Of a stretch of DNA of 30,729 nucleotides, positions 8,082 through 18,311 are shown one piece after another (within the stretch, counting starts at the first letter, position 1; each line of letters begins with the position of its first letter). This DNA comes from Chara braunii (lineage: Eukaryota > Streptophyta > Charophyceae > Charales > Characeae). The stretch is taken from NCBI GenBank assembly GCA_003427395.1, contig BFEA01000134.1:1113725-1144453 (forward strand). Reading direction: 5' to 3'. The position numbers and the translations under genes are program-made. The notes under the pieces are model-generated. The model saw only the letters and a list, made by a program, of their open reading frames with translations, searched no databases and was not told the DNA's origin.

Positions 8082-9751
8082 ATGGAAGAAGGTAGGCAAC
8101 AAGTAGTCGGGGACGATCAAGCATCGATCGGAGCAAGATCGTCACCTCCGGCTCCGGAAACACTAGAAATTTCAGAGCCAAGAGTTCGAGAGCTACTGAC
8201 TCAATGCTACGAGGAAGACAATTATCTCCCCGATAATATTCCATGTGAAAGTGTTGAAATTATCGAAAAAAAAGTTGTGATCAAGGTCGACTCATATTTT
8301 GATCAGATCAAGGCCAGATGGCTAAAAGAGCGAACGGTGGTAGTTATCTTCAAGGACGCAGCCAAAGGTCTCTCAAGGAAGGTGAAAGAAGATCACATCC
8401 GAGCATTGGAGAATGAATGGACTAGGGAAAATGTTTTTAATCCAACTGCACCACAGGGAACGATCCGCTTCAAAGGTTCGAATGTTCTATCGTATGTAGC
8501 CAAAAATTTTGTTGTTTCAAACTGGATGATCGAACAAACGGAAGGGAAAGTGGAGGCTTTCCGCGGGAGTACAATATGAATTTTAGGCCTTGGATGACCC
8601 GCTTGGAATGGAGAGACTTCCATAGTAGACAGGAAGAATTGACCTTCTGCAGGTTCCATTGGATTCCATAGTACATACAAAAATGTCAATCAGAAGAATC
8701 ATAGGAACGGTCACGAAGGATTATACGCCCATCAGAGATGTGACGAAACCGGAATTGGTGAACTTGGAGTACGATGTTGACCCACAGTTTAGAGCAAGGA
8801 TAGTAGACATAATTTGGATAGAAACAGATAACGGTGATCTCAGGGAGTTAAGACTGGTCTCATCGTTGACTCCCTGGTGTAGGCGTTGCAAAGGCTTCTT
8901 GCATATGGAAAACGAATGCACACGGAACTTCGACTTCAACAAGGACAGACAAAGAGTTCAACTTCAGGATGATCAATGCCAAGGTCCTTTGTGCAGGATC
9001 AACCTCGATGGAACGGACAATCCCCAATTCAACAATTTCATCCGGTAATCCCGTCTCAACACGGTAACCCGTTATTCTCTCCAAGAGCAACGTACCCAGT
9101 TCAATTACCAATCCCATGGGAAGGACAACTTCATGACCGCCAAAAGCTCCGAGTCTAAAATGGTCAGCAGGTCACACTCGAAGACCAAGAGCGTGCATTT
9201 GAAATGCACAGGAGTCAACAACAGATCCTGGAGAGAGAAGTGTTCTTCCGCATACATGGAGCGACAAGACTAGAAGAGCATAACCAGCCAATCCTACAGG
9301 ACCATGGAGCTACTCACCATTTGCTGCCCTTTAGCCCAGCCTCAATGCTTCACTTTCTGCTACAAGTCTTCAGAGAGACGCAAGAGGTCGCTCTCCTTCG
9401 AAAATTGCCAAAATGAATCCTAAGCCGACTCAAGGTGAAGAAGGCAGAAGACCACATCAGGAGGAAGAAGGTGTACACGACGAAAATTCGCAGAACTTCG
9501 TCGCAAACTCGGACAAATCAATGTGTGCTATCAGGATGACCATAGCTACGCCAAGAGTCAGTATTAAGATGTCCCGAGACCAAAGATCGGTGGCCATTGG
9601 AAGAGGAGAACTTCAAGGGTTGGAGAAACGGGTACTTCCTTTGGTTTCCGTGCTGGTTAACAACACAGTCCAATCGGATTTAGACCTCAATGGGTACCAA
9701 TGCAGTAGATTGACAGACTTAGGATCCCTACCTGGAATATGCAAGGTTTAG
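8082..9751 (+). pseudogene. LINE ORF1 (RNA-binding protein), frameshifted
   Basis: ORF1 proteins coat LINE RNA and escort it to the nucleus. The first open block (8082-8579, ATG in an AAAGATGGAAGAAGG context) starts MEEGRQQ and carries the region corresponding to the DUF4283-like domain of plant LINEs. After a frameshift at about 8579 the domain continues as NFRPWMTRLEW. A third frame (about 8660-9048) holds WCRRCKGFLHMENEC, a clean C-x2-C-x4-H-x4-C zinc knuckle. A later open block (9413-9751), rich in Gln, Glu and Arg, may be its C-terminal tail. At least two frameshifts break it. Family membership rests on the knuckle, the order of parts and the adjacent ORF2. Confidence 0.7.
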
Positions 9752-11816
9752 GTGATTCTACAAAAAGAGCTAAGAAGACCACACTATAGTCTTGGATTCA
9801 CCGTCATAAAGTGCAGATAATGATGTTACAAGAGACTAAACTAGGTGAGGAGAAGATCTTGGATCTAGGTAGTTGGTGGGATGGGCCACAAATTTTGGCC
9901 CCAGCTATAGGTACTAGAGGGGGGGTTGGTATTCTAATCCACAAACAATTGCAAGCAAGCATAGTAGATTCTGATACGGATTTATGGGAAAAGTGGGCAT
10001 GGGTGATGTTTGAGGATCAACAGTCCTCGTGGGCAGTTGTGACAGCCTACGCTCCTTTAGACAGATCCGGCAGAATCAACTTGAAGTCCTGAAAGAGATT
10101 ATAGAGTTGACTCTGAGCGTTGATAATTTACTTATTGCAAGAGACTGAAACTGCACAGTAGATGATCCTGCTGGCACGACATTGGGAGCAACGGATTTAT
10201 CACATCTCCTATAATATATGACTGAACTGGAACTCAAAGATGTTTTCCGCTTACAGTACCCACACGACTCTGGACAGACTTGGTACTCAGCACCTACAGT
10301 GGGTCCGCAAGCAGGCGTCCACAGACACGTGGACGTCTTCCGTACGAGTCCATGGTGGTCGAAATCAGTTCAGGAAATAAAGGAAATTCCAAACCTGATG
10401 TCTGACCGTAAACCAGTCCTAGCGTCCTTCAAGTTGGGTGAGTGCACGGACAGAGGAAAGGGGTACTATGGGCTAAACATGATGTTGTTGAATGACCGGG
10501 GTCTAACGAGATGGATTGATACCTTATGGAAAAAATGGTCAAAATCTCGTCACCTGTTGGAATCACCAGGGGACTGGTGGGATGCTGGTTCATCTATCAC
10601 TGCAGGAATCCTCAGCGTCTTCTCGCGGATCATGGTCGTTAGGAGAAATAAGGAAGAGCTAGACATCATAGACATATTAGAGGAGATAGAAAGAAGGATG
10701 AATCTGCACTTGATATTTGCTAAGGTATAGGCAGAGGACATAGCTAGATTGTTGTTGGAATGGGAGAAACTACAACTGAAGAGATCCGGAGAATAGGCTG
10801 ACATATTAAGAGTGAAAGTTATAACAGTGTATGACAGGATGACTCGCAAATATTTTCAAAAGTAATCCTCGAAATGCACAACGCAAGGCATGAGGGCCCT
10901 ATAACACTCGTTCTTATCTGTTTCGAACAAAGCAGAGACGTGCGCAGAAACGTGTGAATATGTTGTCTTGTACTTCAGAGATATCCTCACATCAAGGAGG
11001 TTAGGAGAAGACCCACAGCTCGACCTTGCCGCCAATTCAGATCATTGAACCGGATGTCCATTAGACTTAGCAATCTGGGCAGCAACAGTCTAGATACCTC
11101 CATTACCGAGGGAGAACTACGTGCAGCGGCGGACTCTATGGCAAGAGGAAAGACACCAGAGAGCGAGGGGTTTCCAGGAGAGTTTTACACGGCTCACTGA
11201 AAGGTACATGCCCGTCATCTACTGAAAATCTGCAATGAAGTTCTATCAGGCAGGTGCTCCACGAACATGTCCTACGACATTATCTCGGTGATATACAAGA
11301 AGGGTAATAAGGAGGACATCCGAAACTGGCGAATGATCTCTCTCCTCAATGTCTCCTAAACGATACTAGCCAAAGCACTCTCAAGAAGACTGGCTCAAGT
11401 GCTGTCGGAACTAGTGGGAAGAGATCAAGCAACTTTTGTGGGACGTAGATCTATTTTTGACAACATTGTCACTGCAATGGAAGCTTTAGAGCTAGTACAA
11501 AGAGAGAATCAAGCTATGGCATTCCTTCTCTTAGATTTAGAAAAGGCCTATGATAGAGAAAACTGGGTATACGTGTTGACAATGCTCAAACATCTAGAAG
11601 TTGGATAGACTCTTGTACGGGTCTTCCAAAGCCTCGGTCATGATCAACGGCGAAATTTCAGAGTCGTTTTCTCTTTCTAGATCACTTTGTCAAGGTTGCC
11701 CTCTAGCTCCCCTACTCTTCGTTCTCCAACTAGAGGTGCTTATTAACAATATGAGAAGTCATCCAGACATCAAGGGTCTGTGTGTGCAAAACACGAAATG
11801 CAAAGTTACAACACTA

Positions 11817-12412
11817 CCTTCTTAACCCGAAAAAAACGTACGTACGTTCTATTCAAATTACCTCTGGAAATTAGGTTTTCATAAATGTTTGTTTTTCCCC
11901 AAATAGAACGTACGTTCGAATATAACGTACATACGTTGTATTCGAATACAGCGTATGTATGTTGTATTCGGATTTTTTGAACTGTAATTTTTCAAAAATA
12001 ATCAAAAAAATCCGAAAAAAAAAATATTATATAACAATGCAATACAAACAACGTTTGCCTGAGGGTCTTTATCGAAATTCATGAGAAAATTCGAGAAAAA
12101 AATAAAAAACGAGGATCAAAATATTTTTTACTGATTTTTGTAGAATTTCGATTAAAAAATAACTTCAGTAAAAAATCTGAAAAAAAAAGTATGTTATACA
12201 ACATTGTAATGCAAACAACTTTGACCTGAGCATTTTGGGGAAATTCCCAACCAAATTTGAGATAAAAATAAAAACAATGGCGGTACTACAGGCTTCTAAA
12301 AGTTGTACCCTAAAACTCGTTCTATAACGTAAGTACGTTGTACTCGAATACAACGTACCCCGTACGTTGTATTCGTATACAAGGTACGTACGTTTTTTTC
12401 AGGTTAAGAAGG
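11817..12412. mobile_element. 596-bp TA-flanked MITE inside the LINE RT catalytic box
   Basis: The ends CCTTCTTAACCCGAAAAAAA (from 11817) and the inverse CCTTCTTAACCTGAAAAAAA (from 12412) continue into CGTACGTAC on both sides. TA lies outside both ends (11815-11816, 12413-12414). Removing the element with one TA rejoins ACA ACA CTA GCG GAT GAT in frame, which is the RT active-site box of the host LINE. Subterminal regions repeat ACGTTGTATTCG and its inverse several times. The AT-rich interior has no coding capacity. Confidence 0.85.
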
Positions 12413-13386
12413 TAGCGGATGATCTACTCACGATCTCAGAAAACTCCCATAGATCTTTACAAGGTCTTAAAAGTTGCTTAGTGGAATATTCCCACCTGTG
12501 GGAGGCAGCAGTAAATTGGAATAAGTCAATATTCTTCCTGTTTTCTCAGTATGCCCCCGCGATGAATTTTGGTATGAAGAGAATGTCACAAGACTCGTCT
12601 GAAAGATATTTAGGGGTGCAAGTTGCTCTAAGCAATTGTAACGAAACTCAGAGTGACATACTTCAACAAAAAGTAATCCACCGAATCTCTAGATGGGGTC
12701 CGGCCCAGTACTTATCATTTTTTTTATGGGCTATGGTCTCGAATGCAGCTCTCTTCTCACTGCTTTGGTTTGTAGGAAGAGTGAAATTGTTCAGTAAACA
12801 ACTTCTCAAATCAGTAAGAAACGCAGCAACAAGATTCTTATGGAAGCCTTTTGGGAAGTTGGTCGGAGGCTTCATTTCGAAGGTTGCATGGGATACAATC
12901 TGTCACAACAGAGAAGAAGGTGGTATGGGAATGTTGGATCCATGCAAATAAAACCTTGCCCTGCTATCCCAGTGAATCATCAAGGCGATCTCAGCTCGCC
13001 AGGATGATCACTGAATTCTCATGGCAGAAGTTATCATGTTTGCGGAATGAGACTTACCAAGAATGGAGGACGTTTGGACATGCTGCATGATGAATTCTTA
13101 CCTACGCCGACAAATTAAATTTTCCTTTTGGCATGGAGTGCTCTCTGCATGGAGACAAATCAAGCCAAAATACTGGTCCAAGGATATCCGCGGTTTACCT
13201 TTGTCAGCGGGAACATGATCAGGATCCTTGGTAGAGTCTGGATACAACAGGGTGTCAGATATTTGGGATGAAATCTACGGGCACTGGTTATTGGCCACTT
13301 GGCTGAAAAAGAGAGTAGAAGGGCTTAGAGATGTGGAGGACGGGCTTCATGGGATAATTAATGTCATCCCAGATTCCCAGTGGAAT

Positions 13387-13970
13387 GGAAACAAGCTAAA
13401 CTTCACAACCACAGACCCTGTGGGAACATGGTATAACTCGCAGAACCAAAAAGGGGAAAACCTGTACTGAAAACTTGTGGGAAAAGACACAAATGGCACG
13501 AGATATTTCCAGCAATGAGAACAACTTAGCCAGACTAGCACTGAACTTTTTGAAGTAAAGGAGGAGGAAGAGTCTGTATGTGGAGCCACTCCAAAACCAT
13601 TGGGAAAGCTCACACAGATTAGAGATAAAGAGGACTGTGATGAGGAAGGCACTTGGTCCTGCTATATCTAGAATAACGGAAACAGGCTAAACTTCACAAC
13701 CACAGACCCTGTGGGAACATGGTACAACTCGCAGAACCAAAAAGGGGAAAACCTGTGCTGAAAACTGGTGGGAAAAGACACAGATGGCACGAGATATTTC
13801 CAGCAATGAGAACAACTCAGCCAGACTAGCCCTGGACTTTTTGAAGGAAGGAGGAGGAGGAAGAGTCTGTCTGTGGAGCAAATCCAAAACCATTGGGAAA
13901 GCTCACACAATTTGGAGTTAAAGAGCACTGTGATGAGGAAGGCACCTGGTCCTGCTATATCTGGAATAAC
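13387..13970 (+). repeat. 291/293-bp tandem duplication within LINE ORF2
   Basis: Position 13387 onward (GGAAACAAGCTAAACTTCAC) is repeated from 13678 (GGAAACAGGCTAAACTTCAC) to about 13970. The copies are nearly identical with a few substitutions and a 2-bp indel near TTTTTGAAG. The second copy passes without a stop into the C-terminal coding block (CTGGAATAACGG), whereas the first has TAG at the equivalent TGG. The duplicated segment spans the region before the C-terminal zinc-binding-like domain. Confidence 0.9.
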
Positions 13971-14372
13971 GGTGCTCTCAGCAGAAAGCTCAGGCTAGAT
14001 CCGACAATGTGGAGCTGGCTTTCTGAATATACCACTCAGAGAGGTTATAAGCGGCCATTTGAGTCAACAATGCATTTGTGGTTGTCGTGTCTTTTGTCAA
14101 GACGCATATGGGCTTGGTGGCAGTTACACTGGACCAGGCTATGCAAGAATAATATGACATGGGACGATGATTGGATTCTTTTTGGGGTTCATCTGGTGGA
14201 GAATCCACAGGAAAAAGATTGGTGTTACGTGGCACAGGTCTGCAGGTCGGTCATCTTAGCAGTCATCTGGGAAGAGAGGAATAATATTGTGTTCAGGAAC
14301 AAGTTCATCTCGGGTCAAGCGTTGAAATGTAAGATAAAAAACTGGATCAATTTGAAACTGAAAAGTGACTAG

Positions 14373-14491
14373 TGCAGAAAAGTAGCCAGATCACCAAACA
14401 GGATAAGAGGCAAGACCTCGTGAGCTAAAAGTAAAGAATTGGCAGTTATTCAGGAAGAGAAGTTGGTGTTGGGAGTATGATTAAGTAGCCT
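14373..14491 (+). other. LINE 3' UTR, first part
   Basis: AT-rich, purine-rich sequence after the ORF2 stop (TAG at 14370-14372). It is separated from the rest of the 3' UTR by the TTAA-flanked insertion that follows. Confidence 0.5.
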
Positions 14492-15250
14492 TTAAAGCAC
14501 CAGTACATGGGCACCTGTGCCGCAGGCCTGCCACCTCGAATTCTGGAAGGCCGAAACTAAAACGTGACCACCGATCCAATTAATCAACGATAGGCCCAGT
14601 GTTTCACGTTTCAGCCTGCGAAGCACGGCGAACGTGTTTGCGCCCCTTCACGTTCGTGCGTTCGAGCGAACAGCTCGCGAACATGTTCAGGCGAACATAT
14701 TTTTTTCCCGTTAAATAATTATTATTATTTTTTTTTTTATCTTTTTTTTTTTTAACTCATGATTGGCTACGAATTTGAACATGACTTCAAGGCAAAAGTT
14801 GCTTGTATTGTTATTTTACATAACATTATTAACATATATTGTTTTCAGATTTTTCTGAGAACTTTTTTTTTTTAAATAATATTTTTTATGTTAATGTTCG
14901 GAGGGTTTTTGGCGTTTATTCGCGTTCGGGCGAACATGTTCCCGTTCACTTCCGATTGTGAACACAGTGCTACGTAGGTTTCAGTCTCGTCTTCTTGTAG
15001 CGACAAGTTTCAGACAACAAGGCTGGGGCCGTGTACTAGTCGTTTAAACCATCAGTACTTGACCCATACATCGACCGCGGTATGTTGTCGTTAACGACCC
15101 GCAGCTTCCGGAGGCTCGGGGTACCGGCCCTCAAAGGCCGGCGCCGCCAGCCAAAACATTTTCTTTTTGCGCTGGCGGGTCGGCGCGAAACGACGCGCAA
15201 CCCGTTTTCAGGCTCGACATCGATAGCTGGGCCAAGCATTGGTGGTTTAC
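14492..15250. mobile_element. TTAA-flanked insertion(s) in the LINE 3' UTR
   Basis: TTAA at 14492-14495 is followed by AGCACCAGTACATGGGC, a left end related to that at 574. A second left end, ACCATCAGTACTTGACCC, starts at 15048 after TTAA (15044-15047). One right end, GGGCCAAGCATTGGTGGT, closes at 15246 before TTAC. The clearest unit is 15048-15246 (199 bp, ends about 80% alike). It may sit beside or inside an older element starting at 14496. The interior 14594-14970 is rich in GAACGTG/CGTTCG-like words and T runs, with possible further ends CAGTGTTTCAC and GTGAACACAGTG. No coding capacity. Confidence 0.6.
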
Positions 15251-15944
15251 GAAGGACCTGGGTGCTTGTTCCTAATCTTTGCAGTAGAAGGGCAGTAGTT
15301 GAAAGGAGGAGGGGTGGATGGGAGCATCAGGCTTTGTTGGACCCAATTTAAGGTCCGCTTGCAGAAGGCCAGAGTATTATAGGTTGTTTTCGGACCTAAC
15401 AGTTCCAAGGACCTGCACACGCAGTTCGGATATCTGCAGGAGGACCGCAATAGTTGGTAGGTAAGGAGGCTTGGTGGGAGTGTGAGAGTAAGGGGGAGCC
15501 GAGTTAGGCTCCAGGGCCCGATTTGGGGCCTTTTCTGTTCTAGTTGATAGGTAGGTAGGTAGGATTAGCCTCTGGGAACTACGACCCGGGTCAAGGTCCC
15601 ACTTGCACAAATTAGGAGATTTCGGTCATTGATCTTTGCTATCTACGGTCAGTATCTCTTAATTAATTCGCGCAAGTGGGACCTAGCCCCCGGGTAGGGT
15701 CACCCTGGTATGAGGCGTCTATATTTTAGTAGTTAGGAAGTATGTAAGTCGAGATAGGGGCCTCGTCAGTAGGATAGTGATAGTTTAGGTTGCAGCCCTG
15801 AGCTGCAGGGTCTTAGAAGACCTGCAGGCTTGTCCTGTAAGCTATAAGCTGGACCTGCAGGAGTAATGTTAAGGATCCCCGGCCTCTAATGTTGTTTATG
15901 AAATGAAAGTTGAATTTTGTGTGAAAAAAATAAAATAAAAAAAA
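15251..15944 (+). other. LINE 3' UTR and A-rich tail
   Basis: Non-coding sequence rich in GGTAGG, CTGCAGG and GGACCTG motifs, closing with GTGTGAAAAAAATAAAAT and a final A run to 15944. The last 160 bases are homologous to the insert at 1890-2075, which shows that this is a retroposition 3' end. A small inverted repeat around CCTGCAGG/CCTGCAG (about 15803-15862) could form a 3' stem. Confidence 0.65.
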
Positions 15945-16013
15945 TCGGGTGCCCCGCGGTTTCCCAGACCGCTGACCGTAATACTATAATGACAATAAAA
16001 AAGACCTGAAAGG

Positions 16014-16040
16014 AAAAAAAAAAAAAAAAAAAAAAAAAAA
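16014..16040. repeat. A27 tract
   Basis: A run of A between GACCTGAAAGG and GGTAGATCC. I found no flanking direct repeat that would mark a retroposon. Confidence 0.9.
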
Positions 16041-16141
16041 GGTAGATCCGTGTGACCGGCCTCTTCCCCCTTTTTTTGGGATTTTGGGAATATAGGTCCC
16101 CTTGTGAGTATGCCCTGACAGTCGCCCATATTTTTAGCAAG

Positions 16142-16244
16142 CCCTTCCCCCGAATACAACGCACTATCATTATAGATGTATCTAGACTGAAAGATGCCTC
16201 AAATACAGCTATACTAACTGTACGTTGTATTCGGGGAAAGAAGG
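16142..16244. mobile_element. 103-bp MITE of the TA-flanked family
   Basis: The left end CCCTTCCCCCGAATACAACG (16142-) and the inverse of the right end, CCTTCTTTCCCCGAATACAA (from 16244), match closely. TA follows on the right (16245-16246) and the left TA has been lost (GC). The motif GTTGTATTCGGGGAA ties it to 2834-2938, and GTACGTTGTATTCG ties it to the subterminal repeats of 11817-12412. Confidence 0.7.
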
Positions 16245-16298
16245 TAGTGCAATCACAACTTCACAAGACTGCGGGCAGATGGATGGAAATGTTCCCAA

Positions 16299-16401
16299 CT
16301 GCCTAGGTCTTGTCGAAATAAAATGGAAAAAATCGAAGTCCTTGATGAAGGCCGAATGCTTAGAAGTGAGTCATAGAGTTGGGGCCACAGGCCCACACAC
16401 C
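16299..16401 (+). repeat. 103-bp direct repeat, outer copy (candidate B2)
   Basis: It runs from CTGCCTAGGTCTTGTCG to GGCCCACACACC, matches 17006-17108 over all 103 bases without an indel, and differs at five positions, all transitions. Split direct repeats of DIRS/PAT elements place one member at the very end of the element and its partner internally, which fits this pair. If so, the left end of the element is at or near 16299. Confidence 0.8.
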
Positions 16402-16432
16402 GCGGGAAAATTGAGGGTGGGCGGGACCACTT

Positions 16433-16448
16433 CGCCAAGATCTTGGCG
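16433..16448. repeat. Perfect 16-bp palindrome
   Basis: CGCCAAGATCTTGGCG is its own reverse complement. It lies 31 bp inside the outer 103-bp repeat and 65 bp before the recombinase start codon. It could be a recombinase or regulator binding site, but no function is shown by sequence alone. Confidence 0.6.
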
Positions 16449-16740
16449 AGAAAAACAACTCAGCCTCTGAGCAGACTTGGTGGCTGTGCTGTGACCACAG
16501 GTTTACTTATGCGATGGGCGCAGCTGCCGGCGGACGAAATCCCGAAGCCGCTCTGCGCGAGTCGAGTCAGCCTGCAGCGTCCGGTCACGTGCCGGTTACT
16601 TATACTCTCCCTGCTCCAGGGTCCAGTGACGGCCGGTCCTCAGAGGGTCTTCTTCCCGCAGGGTAAGTTCCACTGAGTCCTTTCGTAGATCTTGGCCTGA
16701 ACACTCACCCATCCGTAGATTCTGAAAATAAGATTTAAAA

Positions 16741-16902
16741 TTAGGAAAATAGTGCCATACTATTGGAACTGAAGATCAAGGATGAGAGGGCCTCCGGGAG
16801 ACAGTCAATTTTTAGGAGAACAAGAAGTTGAAATCTTAGAAAATAGTGTCATCTGTTGAAACTGAAGATCGTCGGTGACGAGGCCTCTTGAGACAGTTAA
16901 GC
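16741..16902 (+). repeat. Diverged tandem duplication of about 66 bp
   Basis: AGGAAAATAGTGCCATACTA...GAAGATC...GAGGGCCTCCGGGAGACAGT (16743-16805) is echoed by AGAAAATAGTGTCATCTGTT...GAAGATC...GAGGCCTCTTGAGACAGT (16837-16897). It lies between the two 103-bp repeats. Confidence 0.65.
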
Positions 16903-17005
16903 TGAAGTGACCAAAGGAAAAGTATCTTGACAAATGCTTGAAGTGATGGTTGCATCTTGACCTGTCGAGTAGGTACCAACTAGAAGGGCTCGAGTATGAC
17001 AGTTG

Positions 17006-17108
17006 CTGCCTAGGTCTTGTCGAGATAAAATGGAAAAAACCAAAGTCCTTGATGAAGGCCGAATGCTCAGAAGTGAGTCATAGAGTTGGGGCCGCAGGCC
17101 CACACACC
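17006..17108 (+). repeat. 103-bp direct repeat, inner copy (candidate B1)
   Basis: Partner of 16299-16401, displaced by 707 bp. In the split-direct-repeat model this is the inner B1 copy, and the sequence to its left (17005 downward) would be A2. It sits inside the candidate intron of the recombinase, so it could be tolerated without altering the protein. Confidence 0.8.
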
Positions 17109-18311
17109 TCCTATGCCTCCCCAAATCCCTCCATCATCCCACAAGTGACGTGTCATCTTGCAGGGAGTGGTGGAACGAGCGAATGAGCGATGGAAGCTGG
17201 AGGCAGAAGCGAGCGTCGGCAGGACTAGAATGGAGCAGCAAACTGATAGAGAAGTTCGGGCCAGGGAAACGATGGTGAAGTGGAATGAAAAAATTGCTTC
17301 TTGGTTTGAACGAGTGGTTAGAATGTAATGAAGTGGGCAGGAGTTGTATGACATGCAATGATTTAGATGTTCTTTCCTTCCTAAGCAGTCGATAATTGGT
17401 GGAGATTGAAAGTAGGTGTCGAACTACTGATAGTGACGGAGAGCCTATGGTATCACCATCGACTGTGGATGCGGTGGTAAATTGCTTAAGTGGTGCATTC
17501 AGATTGCTAGGCAGGGAAGAGAGAGATGATCCTTGCCAAGGAAGCCGGGTAAAGGCATTCCGAAAAACATACAGGGAGTATGGATTGGCAAGAGGGGTTA
17601 TAGAGGAATCTGCGCGACGGCTAGTTTGGGAAAAACTGAAAATTGTAATTGAGTATATAAGATGTAAGGTAAAGGTGTTGAAGAGAATGCGAGAAGCTGA
17701 GGCTTACCGCGATGCGGCTAGGTTCCTATATTTATGGGAAAGCTGGCAGCGATGCGGAGAAGGTTTGCGATTGCGGTATAAGGAGATTGATGTTGGCAAT
17801 TGTTTGGTAAGACCTGACTATACTAAGACGGATCGTCATGAGGGTCGATTCTTGATACGATTGAAGAAAGCTATGGAAGGAGAAGAAACCTTCTTAGGAA
17901 TACTGCCTGAATTGATAGTTGTGTATGAAAATGTGGGGGTAGATTTACGAACAGGATATCTGTTCCGAGCTGGTCGCGGAATTAGTGCACTAGGCGGGGG
18001 TGCCTTTAATAAACGAATAGAGAAGTGGTTTGGAGAAGCCGGAGTTTACGAAGGAGAGAGTGGTCATAGCTTCCGAATTGGGGGTCTGCAGGCCGGGATA
18101 GAGGAAGGATGGAGTTTGGGAGAGATGATGCGGCAGGGAACATGGAGTAGTGTTGGTACGTTCATGCGGTATGGTTATGGAATGCAAAGGGGGTGGAAGT
18201 AGAGCGGGGATGCTTTAGAGGGAAATGAAAAGAGTGGTGCGGGGAATTAGGTAGAGAACAAGATGCGGGCAAGACCGATGGTGGCTGGATTTGGGCAAGT
18301 GTGATGAATTC

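Larger units (their letters stand above)
9700..14372 (+). pseudogene. LINE ORF2 (endonuclease-reverse transcriptase), multiply broken
   Basis: ORF2 nicks target DNA and reverse-transcribes LINE RNA from the nick. The endonuclease begins about 9727 (TWNMQGLG), with the catalytic-Glu motif LQETKL (about 9829-9846), AYAPLD, a degraded A-R-D-stop-N where G-D-F-N is expected, and SDRKPV in place of the usual SDH, so the nuclease is inactive. RT block A is LLLDLEKAYD (about 11525-11555), block B is SLCQGCPLAPLLF (about 11680-11720), and block C is split by the MITE: ACACTA before it and GCGGATGAT after it give L-A-D-D. The end region reads WLSCLLSRRIW and VIWEERNNIVF, typical of the C-terminus. Many stops and frameshifts. 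Confidence 0.8.
8082..15944 (+). mobile_element. Decayed L1-like LINE with nested insertions
   Basis: The order is ORF1 with a CCHC knuckle, an APE-type endonuclease, a reverse transcriptase, a C-terminal region ending in the W-x-x-R-N type motif, a 3' UTR and an A-rich tail (15923-15944). This is the architecture of plant L1-type LINEs. The 3' end is supported independently by the truncated copy at 1875-2090. Three later events interrupt it: a TA MITE (11817-12412), a tandem duplication (13387-13970) and a TTAA-flanked insertion (14492-15250). Frameshifts and stops are numerous, so the copy is dead. The 5' boundary is uncertain. Confidence 0.8.
16663..17163 (+). other. Candidate spliceosomal intron in the recombinase gene
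   Basis: The donor is GCAGG|GTAAGT at 16663 and the acceptor CATCTTGCAG|GGAG at 17163, giving 501 nt. Without splicing the first exon meets TAA inside the donor itself. With splicing it reads ...L-P-A-G-E-W-W... into the recombinase frame. The intron contains the inner 103-bp repeat and a diverged tandem pair. This is inferred from splice consensus and frame only. Confidence 0.5.
16514..18202 (+). pseudogene. Tyrosine recombinase (DIRS/kangaroo type), two exons, two stops
   Basis: This family joins a circular retrotransposon DNA to the genome by phosphotyrosine chemistry. All catalytic residues are present: Arg in QRCGE (17750-17752), Lys in DYTKTD (17825-17827), His and Arg in GHSFR (18065-18067, 18074-18076), Trp in GTWSS (18143-18145) and the nucleophile Tyr in FMRYG (18170-18172). 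The frame is open from 17396. Upstream the same frame holds CMTCNDLD and an ATG at 17285, interrupted by TAA (17393-17395) and TGA (17276-17278). A 49-codon first exon from ATG 16514 can be spliced in frame through the candidate intron 16663-17163. About 395 codons if spliced. The two stops mean this copy is probably inactive. Confidence 0.8.

Noticed and set aside
14594-14970. hAT element with ends CAGTGTTTCAC / GTGAACACAGTG
   Set aside because: The ends need an indel to pair and no 8-bp duplication is present. It is kept only as a remark under the larger insertion.
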